DNA of 64,000 bases from Bradyrhizobium lablabi (GTDB lineage Bacteria > Pseudomonadota > Alphaproteobacteria > Rhizobiales > Xanthobacteraceae), in contig NZ_JAFCLN010000007.1 in NCBI RefSeq assembly GCF_018129385.1, positions 229,867 through 293,866 on the forward strand, written 5' to 3'. The position numbers and the translations under genes were made by a program. Numbering within the stretch: the stretch's first letter is position 1; the number at the start of each line of letters is the position of its first letter. The notes beneath the pieces are model-generated. The model saw nothing but the letters and a program-made list of their open reading frames with translations, searched no databases and was not told the origin of the DNA. Shown here piece by piece: positions 1 to 8,751 of the stretch.

Positions 1-612
1 ACGTTCGTGGCGGGTGGAATCGGCGTTACGCCGTTCCTGTCGGCTGCTGATTACCTAGCGCGACGCGGCGGAGATTTCACGCTGCATATCATTGCGCGCG
101 GCGAACCACCGCTCGCAGCCATGCTCGCGCCGCATCGTGCGAGCGGCCATGCGATCATCCACGATACCCGCGTCTCTGCCCGCCCCACGCTTGACGCATT
201 GATCGACACCGCACCGCAGAGCGCAATGCTTGCGTGCTGCGGGCCGCTCGACATGCTCGATGCCTTCGAGCGGGCAACGCAAGGATGGCCGGCCGAGCGG
301 GTACACGTCGAGCGTTTCGTCGCGCCGGCGCTGCCTATCGACCCCGAGGCCAGGCCCTTTCAGCTTGTGCTCGCACGCTCGCAGCGCGAGATCGAGGTGA
401 GGCTCGGCCAGAGCATGCTCGACGCGCTGCTAAAGGCCGGCATCGACATTCCGGCCTCGTGCTGCGGCGGCATCTGTGGCGCATGCCGCATCGACTGGCT
501 GGAAGGCACGCCTGTACACCGCGATCGCGTGCTTTCGCCGGCCGAGCGAGCACGCAGCCTCATGGCTTGCGTAGCGGGCTCTGCGGAAGAGCGGCTGGTC
601 GTGGATCTCTAG
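1..612 (+). CDS. PDR/VanB-type oxidoreductase, C-terminal part (partial)
   Basis: This is the C-terminal 203 residues of a class IA oxygenase reductase; the start lies left of the window. The frame is open from base 1. The visible part begins at the nucleotide-binding motif GGIGVTPF of ferredoxin-NADP-reductase-like proteins and ends in a plant-type 2Fe-2S domain. Its ligands fit the C-x4-C-x2-C pattern in CCGGICGAC, with a fourth Cys in LMACV. Such proteins pass electrons from NAD(P)H through FMN and 2Fe-2S to a Rieske oxygenase, as VanB does for vanillate demethylase. The partner oxygenase is not in the window, so the substrate is unknown. Its stop codon overlaps that of the convergent flavoprotein gene by 4 bp. 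Confidence 0.85.
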   Translation, partial: TFVAGGIGVTPFLSAADYLARRGGDFTLHIIARGEPPLAAMLAPHRASGHAIIHDTRVSARPTLDALIDTAPQSAMLACCGPLDMLDAFERATQGWPAERVHVERFVAPALPIDPEARPFQLVLARSQREIEVRLGQSMLDALLKAGIDIPASCCGGICGACRIDWLEGTPVHRDRVLSPAERARSLMACVAGSAEERLVVDL

Positions 613-1232
613 TAGAGCCCGCGCTCGGCCATCACCTGTGTCTGCCGCTCGTTCTCTTCGCGCGTCAGTCCTCCGACGTGGTCGAGCAGCATTTCGGGAT
701 AGCTCGGCAAGATCGCACGGTCGATGTGCTTCGCCGGGTTCCAGAGTTCGGAGCGCACGAGCGCCTTGGCGCAGTGCAAGAATGCCTCCTCGACCGTCAC
801 GATCAGTCCAATCTTGGGTGCGTGGTTCTGCATGGCGCTTGGCGTCAGCAGCCGTGCGTCGTCCGTGATGCGCGCGGTACCATTGATGCGCAGCGTCTCG
901 TTCATGCCGGGCACAAGGAAGAGAATTCCGATGCGCGGATTGACCAGCAGATTCGACATCGCGTCGAGGCGATTGTTGCCGACCCGGTCGGGCACAAGAA
1001 GTGTGCGCGTATCGAGGATGCGAACGAAGCCGGGCGGGTCCCCACGCGGCGAGACGTCGGCGCCGCCCGGTCCCTGGGTGGAAACCACACAGAACGGCGA
1101 CAGTTCGATGATCCGCCGGCAATGGGCATCGATCGCTCGCAACACCTTGTCGGTCGCACGGCTCATCGGCGCATGATGGCGCGCTCGCAAGGCGGTCTCG
1201 TCTGTGATGAAAGTTGTATCGCCAGGCAGCAC
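609..1232 (-). CDS. PPOX-type FMN-binding flavoprotein (MSMEG_1061-like)
   Basis: Predicted flavin-binding split-barrel protein of the pyridoxamine 5'-phosphate oxidase superfamily, about 207 residues. Family-typical blocks are visible: ITDETALR near the N-terminus, ADVSPRGDPPGFV, PDRVGNNRLD and LFLVPGMNETLRING. These match the MSMEG_1061 subgroup, whose members bind FMN and have poorly defined substrates. I chose the GTG at 1232 because a GTGAGGGCG ribosome-binding sequence precedes it. A TTG at 1289 would add 19 residues with no family resemblance. It converges on the oxidoreductase gene. A detoxifying or reductive role is possible but not shown. Confidence 0.8.
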   Translation of the reverse strand: MLPGDTTFITDETALRARHHAPMSRATDKVLRAIDAHCRRIIELSPFCVVSTQGPGGADVSPRGDPPGFVRILDTRTLLVPDRVGNNRLDAMSNLLVNPRIGILFLVPGMNETLRINGTARITDDARLLTPSAMQNHAPKIGLIVTVEEAFLHCAKALVRSELWNPAKHIDRAILPSYPEMLLDHVGGLTREENERQTQVMAERGLY

Positions 1233-1923
1233 AACGCCCTCACTCGTTTTCGCGGCTTGAAGAAAGCACGAAGCGTGCCAGTCGCTCAATCACTGGGATT
1301 CCAGGTTAATTTCGTCATCGAAAGCTTGGAACCTTAGAGGACTGGGATCGTTCCAGCCAACAACCCAGACATCTTGGCTGACACTCGGAATGTCAGCTCT
1401 GGGTCCACGGGCGGAAAAGCTCAGCTGAGCAGATCACTTCCGCTTCTCATCCGATGTAAACCCTCTTCGAGTGATGGCGCGTCGGCCTTCCGTTAGAACC
1501 GGCCAATCGACTGACGACCGCGGCCGCACAAGTTTCGCACCAGAAAGGGCTTGAACAAACCAGAACGAATGCAATCAATTTCAAACGAAAGCTCAGCAAA
1601 ATCAACAAAGCTGATCGATATTCCGCCGCTCATAACGGTCTGGTTGCAGGTTCGAGTCCTGCCGGGCCCGCCAGCAAATCAATTCCTTGCCGCGTTTTCG
1701 TTTTAACCGCCGCTGGGGTACCGCACCAGAAACGGCTCGTTTCATGCCTCATCGCTTTAGGTTCTACGCTCCTCAAACTACCGCTCGACATGCGATAGCG
1801 CTACGGTTTTCCGTAACAATCGTAGATTCGACTGCGATATCGCAGAAAAGGCACAACGGCGGTTTGCACTCCTGCCGCGTAGAGAAATGTAAGCATGAAG
1901 GATAACGATCGTCGAATGCGCGA
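1233..1923. other. Intergenic region with att-like site and no convincing gene
   Basis: About 690 bases without a credible coding region. The only clear structure is the att-like site with a tRNA 3' fragment, listed separately. Short open frames here, such as the one covering the tRNA fragment, have no protein-like features. No terminator hairpin with a T-run was seen. Confidence 0.6.
1525..1729 (+). repeat. att-like site, left copy: tRNA(CAT) 3' fragment with flanking boxes
   Basis: Bases 1626-1673 match the 3' half of a tRNA: anticodon loop CTCATAA, variable region, T-arm with GGTTCGAGTCC, and a 3' acceptor strand ending in CCA. The 5' half (D-arm, acceptor 5' strand) is absent, so this is not a functional tRNA. 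Bases 1594-1673 align without gaps to 35171-35250 with 4 mismatches in 80. The core is flanked by CGCACCAG-like boxes: a pair 3 bp apart at 1525-1543 and a single box at 1722-1729. The right-hand copy has the same layout. Tyrosine-recombinase islands typically use tRNA 3' halves as att cores, and short repeated boxes on both arms are typical integrase arm sites. The island reading is inference. Confidence 0.65.
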
Positions 1924-2934
1924 TCAGGCCGCCGGCTTGAGGATCACACGGTCGCGCGTGCCGTTGCTCACGACAGCATAGGCGCGCGCAGCATCGGTCA
2001 GCGCGTAGACCGCGTGCGGCACTATCGGAAACGGCCGCAGACGGCCGCTGGCAAATCCGCCCGAAACCTTGCGCAGAGTCTCTCCGCTTTCGATCGAGGA
2101 CATCGCGAGCGTGTCGATCCCGACATAAGTGTGCCGGCCGCGATAGAATTCGAGGATGTTGAACTGCACGATGCGATCGATCGCTGCAATCAGGATCTGC
2201 CGTCCCGCCAGCGCAAGCGACTTGTGAGCGTCCTGAAAATAGGGATCACCGACCGTATTGAAGACGATGTCGGCACCTTTCCCGCCGGTGAGTTCGCGCA
2301 CGCGCTTGGCAATATCCATGCCCTGCGCATTGATCATCTCGACCGGCGCGGCCGCATAGCCGTCGTAACGGTCACTGCGCGCCACACCGATCACCCGCGC
2401 GCCGCGAAGCGCAGCAAGCTGCGCTGCCGCCTGGCCGACCTTGCCGTTGACGCCCATGATCAGCACGGTCTCGGATGCCGCAGGCTCGCCGGCGCGGCGA
2501 TAGCCTTCGATCGCGGTGACAAAGGGAACGCCGATCGCGGCCGCTTCGTCCATGGAGATATTATTTGGCTTCTCCACCAGCGCCGCAGCTTCCACCGCGA
2601 GATGGGTCGCATGCGTCCCGTCGCGGCGGATGCCGAGATCGCCGGACGTTCCGAACACCTGCTTGCCGAGCCATTGCGACGGCCCGTCGACCACGATGCC
2701 GGCGAAGTCGCGCCCGGGCGTGCGGGGGAATACCGCATAGGGCATCAGCCCGGTTGCCGCCTTGACGTCGGAGGGATTGACGCCGGCCGCCCGCACCTCG
2801 ACGACCGCATCGTCCGCGCCGCGCCGGAGTACGCGCTGCTCGAGCACAGACACGACCGATGCCGTATCGACCGCCTTGGCATTGAGCCGCACGCACGTTG
2901 CCTCGAACGCCGCAGTGGTCCTCACCTTTGTCAT
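1924..2934 (-). CDS. MDR-family NAD(P)-dependent dehydrogenase / quinone oxidoreductase-like
   Basis: A 336-residue medium-chain dehydrogenase/reductase without the structural zinc Cys cluster, so closer to quinone oxidoreductases than to zinc alcohol dehydrogenases. The N-terminal catalytic domain carries VRAAGVNPSDVK and the GRDFAGIV motif. The Rossmann domain has LIMGVNGKVGQAAAQLA near residues 157-173. It is the last gene of the operon running left from the LacI-controlled promoter, 17 bp after the BKACE gene. A GGGAGCAAGGGA sequence precedes its ATG. It probably reduces or oxidises a carbonyl intermediate of the same catabolic pathway; the substrate cannot be named. Confidence 0.85.
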   Translation of the reverse strand: MTKVRTTAAFEATCVRLNAKAVDTASVVSVLEQRVLRRGADDAVVEVRAAGVNPSDVKAATGLMPYAVFPRTPGRDFAGIVVDGPSQWLGKQVFGTSGDLGIRRDGTHATHLAVEAAALVEKPNNISMDEAAAIGVPFVTAIEGYRRAGEPAASETVLIMGVNGKVGQAAAQLAALRGARVIGVARSDRYDGYAAAPVEMINAQGMDIAKRVRELTGGKGADIVFNTVGDPYFQDAHKSLALAGRQILIAAIDRIVQFNILEFYRGRHTYVGIDTLAMSSIESGETLRKVSGGFASGRLRPFPIVPHAVYALTDAARAYAVVSNGTRDRVILKPAA

Positions 2935-2951
2935 GCAGGTCCCTTGCTCCC

Positions 2952-3863
2952 TTAGGCGGCGCGCGAGCCGGCGAGCCGCTGCGGCAGGCCGACGATGTCA
3001 CGCGCCTCGCGCGGCGAGGCGATCTGGCCGCCGAGATCTTCGACGATCCGCCGGGCCTTCTCCACCATCGCCGCGTTCGACGGCGCGAGCTCGCCCTTCG
3101 ACAAATAGACGGCATCCTCCAGCCCGACGCGGACATGGCCGCCGGCGAGATAGGATTGCGCCACCGCGGTGAACGCCACCTTACCGATGCCGATCGCCGT
3201 GAACTCGGCGCCCGGCGGCAGCATGTCGCGCGCATAGAGCACAGTCTCGGGCGACGGCTGAAAGCCGTAGCGCACGCCCATCACGAACGAACAGAGCGGC
3301 GGACCTTCGAGGCTACCGTCGCGCAACAGGTCGTGCATAAGCGCGATATCGCCGGAATCGAACAATTCGACCTCCGGCTTGACGCCGGCCTCGCGCATCA
3401 CCTTGGCCATGCGACGAACGTTGCCGGGCGTATTGATCACCACCTCCTTGCCGGAGTTCATGGTGTTGAGGTCGATGGTGCAGATTTCGGGCTTCAGCAC
3501 TGCGATGTGCTCGACCCGCTTCTCCGGCACCATCAGCGTCGTGCCGGGCGCCGCCACCCGCGGCTCGTCCGGCGACGGCACGAAACGGCCACCAGGTCCG
3601 GTCGTGATGTTGAGTATCAGTTGCGTGTTCCTGGCACGGATGTGCTCGACCACGTCGCGGTAGTAACTGAGCTCCATCGATGGCTTGCCGGTGCCGGGTT
3701 CCCGCACGTGGATATGCACGATCGCAGCGCCCGCCTCCGCCGCGCCGAGGCAGGCGTCAGCGATCTCTTTCGGCGTGATCGGCAAATGCGGCGTCTGCTC
3801 TGGCGTGGTGAGATTGCCGGTGACGGCGCAGGTGATGAAAATCTTGTCGCGTGGTTCACGCAT
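2952..3863 (-). CDS. Beta-keto acid cleavage enzyme (BKACE, DUF849)
   Basis: A 303-residue protein of the BKACE family, which condenses a beta-keto acid with acetyl-CoA and cleaves it to acetoacetate plus a CoA ester. Kce, the 3-keto-5-aminohexanoate cleavage enzyme of lysine fermentation, is the prototype. Visible hallmarks are the N-terminal ITCAVTGNLT, the zinc-binding HIHVRE near residues 51-56, NITTGPGG, and the late RVGLEDAVY segment with the catalytic Glu. A strong GAGGAGG ribosome-binding site lies just before the ATG. It sits between a ring-cleavage dioxygenase and an MDR dehydrogenase, which suggests a beta-keto acid arising from ring fission. The actual substrate is unknown. Confidence 0.9.
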   Translation of the reverse strand: MREPRDKIFITCAVTGNLTTPEQTPHLPITPKEIADACLGAAEAGAAIVHIHVREPGTGKPSMELSYYRDVVEHIRARNTQLILNITTGPGGRFVPSPDEPRVAAPGTTLMVPEKRVEHIAVLKPEICTIDLNTMNSGKEVVINTPGNVRRMAKVMREAGVKPEVELFDSGDIALMHDLLRDGSLEGPPLCSFVMGVRYGFQPSPETVLYARDMLPPGAEFTAIGIGKVAFTAVAQSYLAGGHVRVGLEDAVYLSKGELAPSNAAMVEKARRIVEDLGGQIASPREARDIVGLPQRLAGSRAA

Positions 3864-3900
3864 GGGGTCCTCCTCGAGGGCCCGAAAAGGGCCGCAGGAT

Positions 3901-4821
3901 TCATTTGATCGGCGGCACCGGAAGCTTGGCTTCGCCCGCTGCCATCACGAAGGCCGCATCGAGCGTGAACCACGGCGTTTTGACATCGGCCGCAGGCGGC
4001 GTGCCGCTGTCGTGCCTGCGGAATTCGCCGACAAGGGCGCGCGTCACACCGAACACGACGTCGGATTCCAGGTTCTCGTCATCGTCAACGAATATCTGCG
4101 TGACCAGCGTCTTGAAGCCCGACCTGTAGATCAGGAAATGCAGATGCGCCGGCCGATACGGATGGCGCTTCTGCGCACGCAGCATGTCGCCGACCGGTCC
4201 CTCGGTGGGCACAGGATAGCCGGCCGGCTTGACGGAGCGGAAACCGAAGCGGCCCTCGGCATCCGTCGTGAACTTGCCGCGCAGGTTCATGTCGGCCTGA
4301 CCGTCATCCTGGTTCTCGTAGAGCCCGACCGGCGAGGACTGCCAGACATCGACTTCGGCGCACGCAACCGGCTTGCCGCCGGTGTCGCGCACCACCGCGG
4401 ACACGAACAGTTCGGGCCCCGGCGTCGGCGAGCGCACGATCGAGCCGCCGCTTGCCGTGCGCGGCGAGTTCATGCGCCAGAACGGCCCGAGCAGCGCAGA
4501 CGCGGTTTCGCTTGCGCCGCCGGCGCCATTATTCAGCAGGCAAACCAGCGTGGAGAAGCCGATCGCGTCGGCGAACAGGATTCCCTCATTGTGGGAATCA
4601 TGGGTAGCCTGCCCGATCCGGTTCACGAAATCGATGCCGATGTCGTACTCCGCCTCGGTCAACTTCACCTCCCGCGCAAAGGCGTGCATGTGGCGGACGA
4701 AGGCGGCGGCAACCTCGCGCAGCCGAGGATTTGGGGTGTCCTGCATGGTGGCGAGCACCACCGGCGTCACCTCGTCGGCTGAGCCGATGATGCCGGAACG
4801 CTGATTTGCTTTCTGGTGCAT
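3901..4821 (-). CDS. Intradiol ring-cleavage dioxygenase (hydroxyquinol 1,2-dioxygenase-like)
   Basis: A 306-residue non-haem Fe(III) intradiol dioxygenase. The N-terminal helical part resembles the catechol/hydroxyquinol group (THDSHNEGILFADAIGF, ALLGPFWR). The four expected iron ligands are visible: Tyr in VGLYENQDD, Tyr in AGYPVPTEGPVG, and two His in YRPAHLHF. Proteins of this type open catechol or hydroxyquinol between the two hydroxyls to give muconate or maleylacetate. It is the first gene of the leftward operon, and a LacI-type palindrome lies 36 bp upstream of its ATG. Hydroxyquinol rather than catechol is a guess from overall resemblance. Confidence 0.88.
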   Translation of the reverse strand: MHQKANQRSGIIGSADEVTPVVLATMQDTPNPRLREVAAAFVRHMHAFAREVKLTEAEYDIGIDFVNRIGQATHDSHNEGILFADAIGFSTLVCLLNNGAGGASETASALLGPFWRMNSPRTASGGSIVRSPTPGPELFVSAVVRDTGGKPVACAEVDVWQSSPVGLYENQDDGQADMNLRGKFTTDAEGRFGFRSVKPAGYPVPTEGPVGDMLRAQKRHPYRPAHLHFLIYRSGFKTLVTQIFVDDDENLESDVVFGVTRALVGEFRRHDSGTPPAADVKTPWFTLDAAFVMAAGEAKLPVPPIK

Positions 4822-4856
4822 GGCAACTGGCCCTTTACGGCAACTTCTTTATAATG

Positions 4857-4870
4857 TGCAATCGATTGCA
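4857..4870. promoter_or_regulatory. LacI-type operator, copy 1
   Basis: TGCAATCGATTGCA is a perfect 14-bp palindrome with the central CG typical of LacI/GalR-family operators. It lies between the divergent dioxygenase operon (ATG at 4821) and the LacI-type regulator gene (GTG at 4934), so it could serve both autoregulation and operon control. A closely related palindrome occurs at 12903-12918. Confidence 0.65.
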
Positions 4871-4933
4871 TAGGTTGATTTCGACTATGCCGCTTCGCGT
4901 CTTCCGTAGGGCGCGAAAACACAAGGACGACAG

Positions 4934-5986
4934 GTGAAGCTGAAGGCGCCAGCCACGCTCAAACAGATCGCAGCGCTTGCGGGCGTGCACACCTCCACGG
5001 TGTCGCGGGCGCTCGATCCGGAGAAGCGCCACCTGGTCGCCGAAGACGTCGCCCAGCGCGTCGCCGAGCTCGCGCGGTCGCTCGCCTACCGGCCGAACCG
5101 CGTCGCTACCACGCTGAAGACCGGCCGCTCCCGCCTGATCGGCGTGCTGTTGCCCGACATTGCCAACCCCGTGTTCGCGCCGATCCTGAGCGGCATTGCA
5201 GAAGCGCTCGCCACCGACGGCTACGCACCGATCGTAGTCGATGCCGGCAACGACGCCTCGCGCCAGTTCGCGTTCGTCGAGAACCTGCTGGTGCAGCGCG
5301 TCGAGGGGCTGATCCTCGCGACCGTGTCGTCGGAGGATGACGTGGTGGCGCATTGCGTGCGCCGCGGCCTGCCGGTGGTGCTGGTCAACCGCTCCGAATT
5401 CCGCAACCGCGTCTCCTCGGTCGTCTCCGACGACGAACGCGGCATGCTGATCGCGGTCGATCATCTGACTTCGCTCGGCCACCGCCAGATCGGCCATATC
5501 GCGGGCCCGCGTAACACCTCGACCGGCGTGCTGCGCAAGGAAGGTTTTGCCAAGGCGATGGCGCGTCATGGGTTGAAAGGCCCGACCGAGGAGGCCGAGC
5601 GCTTCACGCGCGACTGCGGCCTTGCGCCGGCGCGCGCGCTGATCCGGAAGGCCAAGCGTCTCACGGCGGTCGTCGCCGCCAACGATCTGCTTGCGCTCGG
5701 CGTTCTCGACGCCCTGCACGAAATGAACCTGCGCTGCCCTGATGACATCTCCGTGGTCGGCCATAACGACATGCCGCTGGTCGACCTGATCTCGCCGCCG
5801 CTCACCACCGTCCGTATCGAACACCGCGCCATGGGGCGCGAGGCCGCCGGCCTGCTGCTGAAAGAGCTCGGCGCCAGGAAGACTGCGAGCAGCCGGCTGG
5901 TGCTTGAGCCGCAACTGATCGTGCGCGGCTCGACCAAAGCGATCGCCGCCGTTGCCACCGCCGGCCGTCAGCCAAGCCGGGTCTAG
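4934..5986 (+). CDS. LacI/GalR-family transcriptional regulator
   Basis: A 350-residue regulator. The N-terminal helix-turn-helix starts at TLKQIAALAGVHTSTVSRAL and is followed by a hinge helix containing YRPNRVATTLKTGRS. A periplasmic-binding-protein-like effector domain follows, with IGVLLPDIANPVFAPIL and a C-terminal SVVGHNDMPLVDL block that matches the usual VVGFDD segment. The start is GTG, preceded by AAGGACGACAG. It diverges from the dioxygenase/BKACE/MDR operon, and the perfect palindrome in the shared promoter is its likely operator. A second operator before the ABC transporter suggests it also controls uptake and the three amidohydrolases. The effector is unknown, presumably the substrate or an early metabolite. 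Confidence 0.92.
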   Translation: MKLKAPATLKQIAALAGVHTSTVSRALDPEKRHLVAEDVAQRVAELARSLAYRPNRVATTLKTGRSRLIGVLLPDIANPVFAPILSGIAEALATDGYAPIVVDAGNDASRQFAFVENLLVQRVEGLILATVSSEDDVVAHCVRRGLPVVLVNRSEFRNRVSSVVSDDERGMLIAVDHLTSLGHRQIGHIAGPRNTSTGVLRKEGFAKAMARHGLKGPTEEAERFTRDCGLAPARALIRKAKRLTAVVAANDLLALGVLDALHEMNLRCPDDISVVGHNDMPLVDLISPPLTTVRIEHRAMGREAAGLLLKELGARKTASSRLVLEPQLIVRGSTKAIAAVATAGRQPSRV

Positions 5987-5997
5987 CGCCGTCGTAA

Positions 5998-7362
5998 TCA
6001 TCGCCTGACACCCGCGGCAAACGGCAACGCATAGCCGGCCTCGTCCGACAGTCGCTGCACCGACTCGATCAGGCGTGCGCCGAGTTCGCGCCGCTTCGCC
6101 GGATCAAACAGCAACTCGCCGCCGCGCTTGCGCACGATGCCGTCGACGATCACGGTATCGACATTGCCGCCATGCGACTGCTCCACCACGGAGTAGACGG
6201 GGTCATGCACCGGGAACAGGTTCAGGTCGTTCGACCGTAACATGATGATGTCGGCCTTCATTCCGGGCTTCAACGCGCCGATCTCGCGCTCCATCATCAG
6301 CCCCTTGGCGCCCGCGGTCGTCACCCACCGCAGCGCCTCGAGCGACGGCACCATCGGCTTGAACAGCCCGCGCTTGAGGTTCTCGATCCGCGCGAACAGA
6401 AGCGCGGCCTGCATCTCGCGCCAGAGATCGCCCGCGATCATCGCCTCGACGTCGACACCGATCGACGGCGTCGCGCCCAGCGCCAGCACGTTCATCATGG
6501 CGGTCGGATGCGGATAGTCGTGCAGCTCGTTCATGTTGGTGCAGGTCACCGAGCAGCCGGCATCAAGCAGGCGCTTCAGTTCGTCAGTCGCCAAATGATT
6601 GCAGTGAACGAGGTTGTGGTCGGGACCAAGCAGGCCCATCGATGCCAGGCGGTCGTAGCCGTCGGGCACGATGGCGTTCTTGCTCGCCTTCGTGACATGC
6701 GACGAGGCGATCAGGCCGAGATCGCGCGCCAGTTTCACGTTGTGCAGCGAGGCGTCCCAGTCGGCCCAATGCGGCCCGGCGATGCCGAGCCCGAGCTTCA
6801 CCCTGCCTCCTTGCGCAAACCGGCTCTTGACCAGCGCCTCGACGCGATCGCGTGGATGCGGCCGTGAAGCCGGAAACTGCCCGGGCTTTGCCGGCTCGCG
6901 CAAGCCGTCACCGTGGGTGTAGAGCGCCCGGATGCCGGATTCGATCAATGCATCCACCGAGCGCTCGGCCTGCGCCAGCGAGCGGATGTTGTGGGAATAG
7001 TCGAGCAGCGTCGTGACGCCGCTGTTGAGCTGGTTGAGCGCGCCGAACAGCGTTCCCAGGTAATTATCCTCCGGCAGGTAGCGCGTCGCGATGTCGCCGT
7101 AGAAGATCCTGAAATAGTCGGGGCCGAGCCACTCCGAGCCGGCCGCGCGGAAACCGGCCTGGAAGGTGTGCAGGTGCATGTTGATCAGCCCGGGCATCAC
7201 GATCATGTCCGAGGCGTCGATCACCTCGTCGGTGCCTTGCGGAAGTCCGGCGTCGATCGCAGCGATCCGGTCGCCTTCGATGAGGAGATCGACATTGGCG
7301 CGCTGGCCGATTTGATCGTCCATCGAGATCAGCCGGCCGCATCGGATGAGAGTGCGCTTCAT
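5998..7362 (-). CDS. Amidohydrolase-family protein 1 (ATZ/TRZ-like)
   Basis: A 454-residue metal-dependent hydrolase of the amidohydrolase superfamily, cytosine deaminase/TRZ-ATZ type. Visible metal-site features are the HLH motif in INMHLHTF near residue 61, His in SSHVTKAS, His in NLVHCNHL, and Asp in IGVDVEAM. The C-terminal GALKPGMKADIIML strand closes the flanking beta-sandwich. It is the last of three tandem paralogues and starts directly after the stop of the second with no spacer. Enzymes of this group deaminate or dechlorinate N-heterocycles, or open cyclic amides. No signal peptide is seen, so it should be cytoplasmic. Confidence 0.85.
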   Translation of the reverse strand: MKRTLIRCGRLISMDDQIGQRANVDLLIEGDRIAAIDAGLPQGTDEVIDASDMIVMPGLINMHLHTFQAGFRAAGSEWLGPDYFRIFYGDIATRYLPEDNYLGTLFGALNQLNSGVTTLLDYSHNIRSLAQAERSVDALIESGIRALYTHGDGLREPAKPGQFPASRPHPRDRVEALVKSRFAQGGRVKLGLGIAGPHWADWDASLHNVKLARDLGLIASSHVTKASKNAIVPDGYDRLASMGLLGPDHNLVHCNHLATDELKRLLDAGCSVTCTNMNELHDYPHPTAMMNVLALGATPSIGVDVEAMIAGDLWREMQAALLFARIENLKRGLFKPMVPSLEALRWVTTAGAKGLMMEREIGALKPGMKADIIMLRSNDLNLFPVHDPVYSVVEQSHGGNVDTVIVDGIVRKRGGELLFDPAKRRELGARLIESVQRLSDEAGYALPFAAGVRR

Positions 7363-8745
7363 TCAGGCGGCCTTTCCAAATGGCCGGTAGCCGATTTCGC
7401 CCATCAGCCGTTCGGCGGAAGAAACCAGCTCTTCCTTGCGACGCCGCAGCACGTCGGCAGGGAATGTCAGCTTGCCGTCACGCTTGCGCACGACGCCGTC
7501 AATCACGACTGTATCGACATTGCCCTGATTGGCTTGCTCCACAATCGCCAGCACCGGATCATGAACCGGGAAGAGATTGAGGTCGCTGCCGTCGAGCAGC
7601 ACGATGTCGGCCTTTTTGCCAGGAGTCAGCGAGCCGATTCGGCTTTCGAGACCGAGCGCGCGGGCGCCACCAAGGGTGGCCCAGGCAAGCGCCTCTCGCG
7701 AGCGGATCGGCACCACGCGGAACGGCTCCTTGCCGTCGCGCGCGTTTTCACGCTGGCAGACGGCCAGCGCATGCAATAGCGCGACCTGCATCTCACGGAA
7801 CATCTCACCCGAGACGCGCGGCTCGACATCGACGCCGAGCGCCGGCATGTGGCCGAGCGCCCGCACCCGGTTCACCAACGGATCGGCGGCATAGCCCTTC
7901 AACTCAGTCTGCACCGAGGAGCACACGCTGACGCCGAAGTCGAGCAGACGCTTCAACTCCTCGTCGGAGAGATAATTACCGTGAACGATGGTGTGGTCGG
8001 AGCCAAGCAAACCGTCGTCCATCAGCTGCCGATAGCCTTGGGGCGCTATCGCCAGTTCGCTGCGCTTGGTGGCATGCGACGACGAGCGCAGCCCCATCTC
8101 GCGCGCAAGGCCGATATTGATGCGGTTGGGCTCGATCTCCGACCAATGCGGCCCGGATACCGCGAGCGCCATGGTGACCCGCGCATCGTCGCTGGAAAGC
8201 CGTTCTTTTCGGAACAGCTCGACCCGGTCGCGCGGATTGATCCGCCGCTCGAACGGGTCGACCTCCTCAAGGTCCGGCGGCAGCTTGCCCGCGCCCAGCG
8301 AGAACACCGCGCGAATGCCGGAATCCTGCAATGCATCCAGCGAACGCTCGGCCTGCTCGGTGGACGTGATGTTGTGGCAGAAATCGTTGAGAGTGGTGAC
8401 GCCACCGTCGATATGGTTCAGCGCCCCGACCAGATTGCCGAGATAATTGTCCTCGGGACGATAGCGCGTCGCCATCCCGCCATGCAGGTAGGTGAAGTAG
8501 TCGGTGTGCGCCCACTCGCTTCCGATGGCGCGCAGGCCCGTCTGCCAGGTGTGCAGATGCGCATCGACAAGGCCGGGCATCGCGATCATGTCAGGGCCGC
8601 CCAGCGCGGCATCATGGTCGCCGCCAAGATCGCGGCCGACCGCGACGATCCTGTCACCCTCGATCAGGATCCGACCGCCCTTGATGTCCCCGATCGCGGG
8701 GTCCATCGAGACGATCCAGCCGCACTCGATCAACGTCCGCGTCAT
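7363..8745 (-). CDS. Amidohydrolase-family protein 2 (ATZ/TRZ-like)
   Basis: A 460-residue paralogue of the two neighbouring amidohydrolases. It has VDAHLHTWQ (HxH metal ligands), SSHATKRS, IVHGNYLSDEELKRLLD and LGVDVEPRVSGEMFREMQ with the conserved Asp. The C-terminus has GSLTPGKKADIVLLDGSDLN. The N-terminus MTRTLIECGW is nearly shared with the third paralogue. It lies 6 bp downstream of that gene and abuts the first paralogue, so the three are co-transcribed. The similarity suggests tandem duplication followed by specialisation, possibly for successive hydrolyses of one ring compound. The substrate is unknown. Confidence 0.85.
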   Translation of the reverse strand: MTRTLIECGWIVSMDPAIGDIKGGRILIEGDRIVAVGRDLGGDHDAALGGPDMIAMPGLVDAHLHTWQTGLRAIGSEWAHTDYFTYLHGGMATRYRPEDNYLGNLVGALNHIDGGVTTLNDFCHNITSTEQAERSLDALQDSGIRAVFSLGAGKLPPDLEEVDPFERRINPRDRVELFRKERLSSDDARVTMALAVSGPHWSEIEPNRINIGLAREMGLRSSSHATKRSELAIAPQGYRQLMDDGLLGSDHTIVHGNYLSDEELKRLLDFGVSVCSSVQTELKGYAADPLVNRVRALGHMPALGVDVEPRVSGEMFREMQVALLHALAVCQRENARDGKEPFRVVPIRSREALAWATLGGARALGLESRIGSLTPGKKADIVLLDGSDLNLFPVHDPVLAIVEQANQGNVDTVVIDGVVRKRDGKLTFPADVLRRRKEELVSSAERLMGEIGYRPFGKAA

Positions 8746-8751
8746 GGCTGG

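Noticed and set aside
234..1337. 367-codon plus-strand frame
   Set aside because: It is antisense to the flavoprotein gene and overlaps the oxidoreductase in another frame; its Arg/Ala-rich composition is that of a high-GC shadow.
1626..1673. A functional tRNA gene
   Set aside because: Only the anticodon-to-CCA half is present; no D-arm or 5' acceptor strand precedes it. The same applies to 35203-35250.
2014..4782. Plus-strand frames opposite the dehydrogenase, BKACE and dioxygenase genes
   Set aside because: They are shadows of recognisable minus-strand genes and are rich in Arg, His and Ala.
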